Below are positions 58,251-64,000 of a stretch of 64,000 bases of DNA, piece after piece. Position 1 is the first letter of the stretch, and the number at the start of each line of letters is the position of its first letter. Location of the stretch: contig CALFPA010000091.1 of the NCBI GenBank assembly GCA_937919825.1, positions 1 to 64,000 on the forward strand. Reading direction: 5' to 3'. The DNA comes from an uncultured Spartobacteria bacterium (GTDB taxonomy: Bacteria > Verrucomicrobiota > Verrucomicrobiia > Chthoniobacterales > Terrimicrobiaceae). Made by a program: the position numbers and the translations under genes. The notes beneath the pieces are model-generated. The model did not search any database and was not told the origin of the DNA. It saw only the letters and a list, made by a program, of their open reading frames with translations.

Positions 58251-60998
58251 ATGAATACATCAGTCCCCGCCCGTGCCAACGAGGCGATGATCGACGAACT
58301 CCACCAACGCTGGCTCCATGACCGGCGCTCTGTTTCCCCCGATTGGTCCGCTTTTTTTGAAGGCTTCGAACTCGGCCTCGAACGAAGCGTCGTCGAGGAA
58401 CAAAAAGAGGGTTTCGGCCTGTCCGCTTCGCCTCTCCAGGCCAAGGTAGACGAACTCGTGCGCGCCTACCGCTCGATCGGTCACACTTGCACGCACTTGG
58501 ACCCGATCTCCCCCGCACCGACTTTGAATCCCGCGCTCGAACCCTCGGCATTCGGTCTCGGCGACTCCGAGATGAACGAGGTGGTCTCCTCCCGCTATTT
58601 CCAAAACGGACGCACCCTTCCGCTCCGCGAAATGATCGAATCCCTCCGCAAAACCTACTGCGCCACGCTCGGTGCGGAGTTCGAGCACATCCACGACCGC
58701 GAGATTCGCGAATGGGTGGTGAGCCGCGTTGAGAACCGCGCCGCCGCCGACCGCAATGACCCCGCCCTCCACCGCCGCGTGCTGGAAACGCTCTACGAGG
58801 CCGAGACTTTCGAGTCATTCATCCACGCGAAATTCGTCGGCCAAAAACGCTTCTCCCTTGAAGGCGGCGAGTCGCTCATGGTCGCTCTCGACACGATCCT
58901 CCAAAACTGCCCCGCTTCGGGCGTTCAGGAAATCGTCATGGGCATGGCCCACCGCGGCCGCCTCAATGTCCTTTCGAACTTCGTTAAAAAACCCGCGAGC
59001 GTGATTTTTGGCGAGTTCCAGGACTTCTTTAACCCAGAGAAATTCGGCGGCGGTGAGAATGGCGATGTGAAATACCATCTCGGCTACCAAAACTCCCGCG
59101 AGCTGCCCGGCGGCGCCACGGTCGAGATTCGGATGGCCGCAAATCCCAGCCACCTCGAGGCAGTCGATCCGGTTGTTCAGGGCAAGGCCCGCGCCCGTCA
59201 ACGCGTGCTCGAGGACACCGCCACGCGGAAAAAAGTCCTCCCTCTCCTCATTCACGGCGACGCCGCGTTCATCGGCCAAGGCATCGTTGCCGAGACCTTC
59301 AACATGTCCCAGCTACCCGGCTACAAAACCGGCGGCACCATTCACCTCGTCGTCAACAACCAGATCGGCTTCACCACCCTGCCGATGGATGCCCGCTCGA
59401 CTTCCTATTGCACCGACATCGCCAAGATCGTCGATGCCCCGATTTTCCATGTGAATGGCGAGGATCCCCTCACTGTCGTCGAGGTCGCCCGGATCGCTCT
59501 CGAGTTCCGCCAAAAATTCGGCCGCGATGTCGTCATCGACATCTACGGCTACCGCCGCCACGGCCACAACGAGACCGACGAACCCTCCTTCACCCAGCCG
59601 GACATCTACAACATCATCAAAAAGCACCCGCTCCCGGGAGCGAGATTTTCGTCCGAACTCGCCGCGCTGGGAACCGTCTCTTCGAAAGAAGCCGAGAAAA
59701 TCCGCACCGGTTGCATCGAGCGCCTCGAGAAAGAACACGCCGAGGCCGCGAAAGAAATCGCCTCGCTGAAAAAGAAGAGCGCCTTCCGCGGCTCCACCGC
59801 GATCCACCAGGCCCCCTACTCGCACGTCCCGGTCAACACCGCCATCAGCAAAAACAAGCTCGACCGCATCATCAAAGCCATCACCACCGTCCCCGCCGGC
59901 TTTAATGTCGTCCCAAAAATCCAGCGCACGGTCCTCGACCGCCGCTTGCAGGTGTGGAAGGAAGGCGGCCCCTTCGATTGGGGATTCGCCGAGGCGCTGG
60001 CATTCGGTTCGCTGCTCGTCGAGGGAACTCCCGTCCGCGTCTCCGGCCAGGACAGCCGCCGCGGCACCTTCAGCCACCGCAACGCCGTCCTCTACGACGA
60101 AAAGTCCCGCGAGCCATTCATCCCGCTTCAGCACATCACGCCAAAGCAGGAGTCGTTCTGTATCTACAACAGCCCACTCTCCGAATACGCCGTGCTCGGT
60201 TTCGACTATGGCTACTCGATGGACTACCCCTCGATGCTCTGCATTTGGGAGGCCCAATTCGGCGATTTCTCGAACGGCGCGCAGATCATCATCGACCAAT
60301 TCATCGCCTCCGCCGAAGCGAAGTGGCGTCGCCCGACCTCCATCGTGATGCTTCTGCCTCACGGCTACGAAGGTCAAGGCCCCGAGCACTCCAGCGCCCG
60401 CCTCGAGCGTTTCCTCCAACTCTGCGCGCAGGAAAACATGCAGGTCGTCAACCCCACCACGCCGGCCCAGTATTTCCACTCCCTACGCCGCCAGATCCAC
60501 CGCGCCTACCGCAAGCCGCTCGTGATCATGACGCCCAAGAGCCTCCTGCGCTCCGAGGATTCCGTTTCACGAGTCGAGGATTTCACCAATGCCCGCTTCG
60601 AGGAAATCCTCGATGATCCCGCCATCAAGGATCCGAAAAAAGTCACGCGCATCGTGTTTTGCTCGGGCAAGGTCTACTTCGACCTCGTCCGCGCCCGCGC
60701 CGAAGCCAAGCAGGACGCCACCACCGCGATCATCCGCATCGAGCAACTCTACCCGCTCCACGCCGACCGCATCCGCGAAGTCGTCGCCCGCTACAAATCC
60801 GTGAAGCGTTTCGTCTGGTGCCAGGAGGAACCTGAAAACCAAGGCGCATGGCTCTTCCTCGCCCCGCGCATCGCCGGCATCGTCGGCTCGCTTATCGGCT
60901 ACGCAGGCCGCACCGAGAGCGCCAGCCCCGCCGTCGGCTCCTACGGAAAACACAAGGACCAACTCGCCAGCTTACTCAAACAAGCGTTCGAAATCTGA
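58251..60998 (+). CDS. sucA: 2-oxoglutarate dehydrogenase E1 component
   Basis: 915 residues. Thiamine diphosphate enzyme of the TCA cycle that decarboxylates 2-oxoglutarate. The N-terminus ([16 protein letters not shown]) interacts with the other subunits; [94 protein letters not shown] and [20 protein letters not shown] are typical. sucB follows after 17 bases. No lpd (E3) gene is near. Confidence 0.96.
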   Translation: MNTSVPARANEAMIDELHQRWLHDRRSVSPDWSAFFEGFELGLERSVVEEQKEGFGLSASPLQAKVDELVRAYRSIGHTCTHLDPISPAPTLNPALEPSAFGLGDSEMNEVVSSRYFQNGRTLPLREMIESLRKTYCATLGAEFEHIHDREIREWVVSRVENRAAADRNDPALHRRVLETLYEAETFESFIHAKFVGQKRFSLEGGESLMVALDTILQNCPASGVQEIVMGMAHRGRLNVLSNFVKKPASVIFGEFQDFFNPEKFGGGENGDVKYHLGYQNSRELPGGATVEIRMAANPSHLEAVDPVVQGKARARQRVLEDTATRKKVLPLLIHGDAAFIGQGIVAETFNMSQLPGYKTGGTIHLVVNNQIGFTTLPMDARSTSYCTDIAKIVDAPIFHVNGEDPLTVVEVARIALEFRQKFGRDVVIDIYGYRRHGHNETDEPSFTQPDIYNIIKKHPLPGARFSSELAALGTVSSKEAEKIRTGCIERLEKEHAEAAKEIASLKKKSAFRGSTAIHQAPYSHVPVNTAISKNKLDRIIKAITTVPAGFNVVPKIQRTVLDRRLQVWKEGGPFDWGFAEALAFGSLLVEGTPVRVSGQDSRRGTFSHRNAVLYDEKSREPFIPLQHITPKQESFCIYNSPLSEYAVLGFDYGYSMDYPSMLCIWEAQFGDFSNGAQIIIDQFIASAEAKWRRPTSIVMLLPHGYEGQGPEHSSARLERFLQLCAQENMQVVNPTTPAQYFHSLRRQIHRAYRKPLVIMTPKSLLRSEDSVSRVEDFTNARFEEILDDPAIKDPKKVTRIVFCSGKVYFDLVRARAEAKQDATTAIIRIEQLYPLHADRIREVVARYKSVKRFVWCQEEPENQGAWLFLAPRIAGIVGSLIGYAGRTESASPAVGSYGKHKDQLASLLKQAFEI

Positions 60999-61015
60999 AC
61001 CACCACACCAAGAGC

Positions 61016-62101
61016 ATGAAAGTCGAAGTCAAAATTCCATCCGTCGGCGAGTCCATCACCTCCGGCGTCCTCTCCATCTGGCATAAAAAAGACGGCGAGC
61101 AAGTCGCCGCCGATGAACTCCTCTTCACGCTCGAAACCGACAAGGTTTCCCAAGAGGTCAACGCCCCCGCCGCCGGTGTCGTCAGCACCAAAGTCGCCGA
61201 AGGCACCGAGGTGAAAATCGGCCAACTCGTCGCCGAGATCGACCCCGCCGCCACCGGAGCCGCCCCCGCCACGCCCCCTCCCGCTCCTGCAGCCGCGCCC
61301 GCCGCCGCGCCAACCCCAGCTCCCGCGCCGGCCAAATCCTCCCCCGCACCAGCTCCTGCGCCTGTCGTTATCGAACCCGCGCCGCAGCCCGTTTCCTCGG
61401 ACTCCCGCGCCGTCCGCAAAAAAATGACACCCCTGCGCCGCAAGATCGCCGCGCAACTCGTCAAAGCCCAGCACACGGCCGCCATCCTCACCACTTTCAA
61501 CGAGTGCGACATGAGCGCCGTCATGAGCCTCCGCAAAGCGCTCCAGGAAGACTTCAGCAAAAAACACGGCGTCAAACTCGGCTTCATGAGCTTCTTTGTG
61601 AAAGCCGTCGTGGACGCCCTCCAAGCCGTCCCCGCCATCAACTCCCGTATCGATGGCGACGACCTCATTTTGAATAATTCCTACGATGTCGGCGTCGCCG
61701 TCGGCACCGAGAAAGGCCTCTTCGTCCCCGTCGTGCGCGATTGCGAAAAACTCTCCTTCGCCGACATCGAAACCCGCCTCGCCGCCTACGCCGCCAAAGC
61801 CCGCGAAGGCAAAATCTCCCTCGATGACCTCAGCGGCGGCGTTTTCACCATCAGCAATGGCGGTGTCTACGGTTCGCTCCTCAGCACCCCGATCCTCAAC
61901 CCGCCCCAAAGCGGAATCCTCGGCATGCACAAAATCCAAGAGCGCCCCGTCGTGGTGAACGGCCAGATCGTCGCGCGCCCCATGATGTATCTCGCGCTCA
62001 GCTACGACCACCGCGTGGTCGATGGCAAGGAGGCCGTGACCTTCCTCATCCGCGTGAAGGACTGCATCGAGAACCCCGCGCGCCTGCTCCTCGGGGCATA
62101 A
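61016..62101 (+). CDS. sucB: 2-oxoglutarate dehydrogenase E2 (dihydrolipoyl succinyltransferase)
   Basis: 361 residues from the ATG at 61016. One lipoyl domain (1 to about 77) with Lys43 in [13 protein letters not shown], an Ala/Pro linker (about 78-125), then the catalytic domain starting at [14 protein letters not shown] with CYDVGVAV-like [39 protein letters not shown] and the active-site [12 protein letters not shown] (His332, Asp336). No peripheral subunit-binding domain (the E1/E3-binding three-helix module) can be seen between linker and core; most E2 proteins have one. Longer upstream frames overlap sucA. Confidence 0.93.
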   Translation: MKVEVKIPSVGESITSGVLSIWHKKDGEQVAADELLFTLETDKVSQEVNAPAAGVVSTKVAEGTEVKIGQLVAEIDPAATGAAPATPPPAPAAAPAAAPTPAPAPAKSSPAPAPAPVVIEPAPQPVSSDSRAVRKKMTPLRRKIAAQLVKAQHTAAILTTFNECDMSAVMSLRKALQEDFSKKHGVKLGFMSFFVKAVVDALQAVPAINSRIDGDDLILNNSYDVGVAVGTEKGLFVPVVRDCEKLSFADIETRLAAYAAKAREGKISLDDLSGGVFTISNGGVYGSLLSTPILNPPQSGILGMHKIQERPVVVNGQIVARPMMYLALSYDHRVVDGKEAVTFLIRVKDCIENPARLLLGA

Positions 62102-62121
62102 AAAAACCGGGGCACCCCCGG
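62101..62121 (-). terminator. Terminator of the tRNA-Pro gene
   Basis: On the minus strand the hairpin CCGGGG..CCCCGG (62121-62107) with a short loop is followed by six T (62106-62101), 10 bases after the tRNA 3' end. It overlaps the last base of the sucB stop codon on the other strand. Confidence 0.7.
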
Positions 62122-62130
62122 GTTGGAAAA

Positions 62131-62204
62131 TCGGGCCGGAGAGATTCGAACTCTCGACCTCTTGAACCCCATTCAAGCGCTCTACCAAGCTGAGCCACGG
62201 CCCG
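62131..62204 (-). tRNA. tRNA-Pro (GGG anticodon)
   Basis: 74 bases. Acceptor arms CGGGCCG/CGGCCCG pair fully, discriminator A; D arm GCTC..GAGC with AGCTTGGTA loop; anticodon arm CTTGA-ATGGGGT-TCAAG gives anticodon GGG with T33 and G37; T arm GAGAG-TTCGAAT-CTCTC. CCA is not encoded. Confidence 0.95.
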
Positions 62205-62292
62205 ATTTAAAGCAGATAATTTCGTTCCCCGATCCCCGAAACTCAAGAACGAATATTGCGGATTTCTTTGTTCGGACGGATGAAAAAATTGT

Positions 62293-62324
62293 AAAAAAAG
62301 GCGGCGGCCTTTTCGGACGCCGCC
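62293..62324 (-). terminator. Rho-independent terminator of eno
   Basis: On the minus strand GGCGGCG (62324-62318), an 11-base loop and CGCCGCC (62306-62300), followed by seven T (62299-62293), just after the eno stop at 62347. Confidence 0.8.
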
Positions 62325-62346
62325 TTTTAGTTGAAGGGCTGAAAAC

Positions 62347-63964
<1,618 letters not shown>

Positions 63965-63970
63965 CAAAAT

Positions 63971-64000
63971 GAACCACGGAGAACACGGAGCTCACGGAGA
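63971..64000. repeat. ACGGAGA-type short repeat, cut by the window edge
   Basis: Three copies of CACGGAG(A/C) spaced about 9-10 bases: CCACGGAGAACACGGAGCTC and ACGGAGA at the very end. Such degenerate 'ACGGAG' runs occur between genes in several PVC and related genomes. The element continues beyond the window. Confidence 0.55.

Overview
The window is a gene-dense (little non-coding DNA, no gap over about 300 bp), GC-rich bacterial chromosome segment. An apolipoprotein N-acyltransferase, a lipoprotein, MreBCD/PBP2 and OmpA-less envelope genes indicate a diderm rod. The gene set, the many ATGA overlaps, the long same-strand runs and the ACGGAGA-type repeat at the right edge fit a member of the Verrucomicrobiota (PVC group) best; this assignment is an inference, since no rRNA is present. 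No CRISPR array, insertion sequence, prophage or rRNA was seen. One tRNA gene (Pro, GGG) is present.

Layout. 1-480: a ParE/RelE-type toxin (cut by the window edge) with its antitoxin. 607-5863: ftsH, divergent from a DUF2334 deacetylase that overlaps a PHP-domain/glycosyltransferase fusion. 6102-9295: infC (AUU start), a HAD phosphatase, a DUF4410 lipoprotein, leuB. 9452-15979: cell-shape operon mreB-mreC-mreD-mrdA followed by RNase E/G. 16128-19286: str genes rpsL, rpsG, fusA. 19345-25843: a sugar island with two GT4 glycosyltransferases, a sucrose/glucosylglycerate-phosphorylase-like GH13 enzyme, a HAD hydrolase and a GT81 glucosyl-3-phosphoglycerate-synthase-like enzyme; together they suggest synthesis and recycling of glucosylglycerate or a longer derivative. 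25955-28398: metY-metX (homocysteine from homoserine). 28503-31542: hisS-aspS. 

31555-43668 is a long minus-strand run, read from right to left: GNAT, circularly permuted ATP-grasp, alpha-E protein, squalene/phytoene synthase, secreted C39-type peptidase, speA, gcvT, gcvH, a small protein plus a nucleotidyltransferase, gcvP. The glycine cleavage genes are therefore split by a two-gene nucleotidyltransferase module, and the ATP-grasp/alpha-E pair sits with a peptidase and an isoprenoid synthase.

43931-49629: class I aldolase, renalase-like oxidoreductase, DedA, TerC, photolyase and a 49-residue DUF2256 gene that is easily missed. 49697-52662: the conserved rpmH-rnpA-yidD-yidC-khpB cluster (minus strand), with rpmH (57 codons) overlapping rnpA. 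52824-56694: DUF2237, a secreted protein, lnt-purS-purQ. 56704-62101: pyk and divergent sucA-sucB (E2 without a recognisable E3-binding domain). 62131-63964: tRNA-Pro, eno, and a small CxxC protein.

The most unusual material is the glucosylglycerate-type island, the ATP-grasp/alpha-E/peptidase run, the nucleotidyltransferase module inside the gcv genes, the unresolved 5' end of the RNase E/G gene, and the AUU-started infC. Starts were chosen from overlaps, ribosome-binding sites and family length; none has been tested experimentally.
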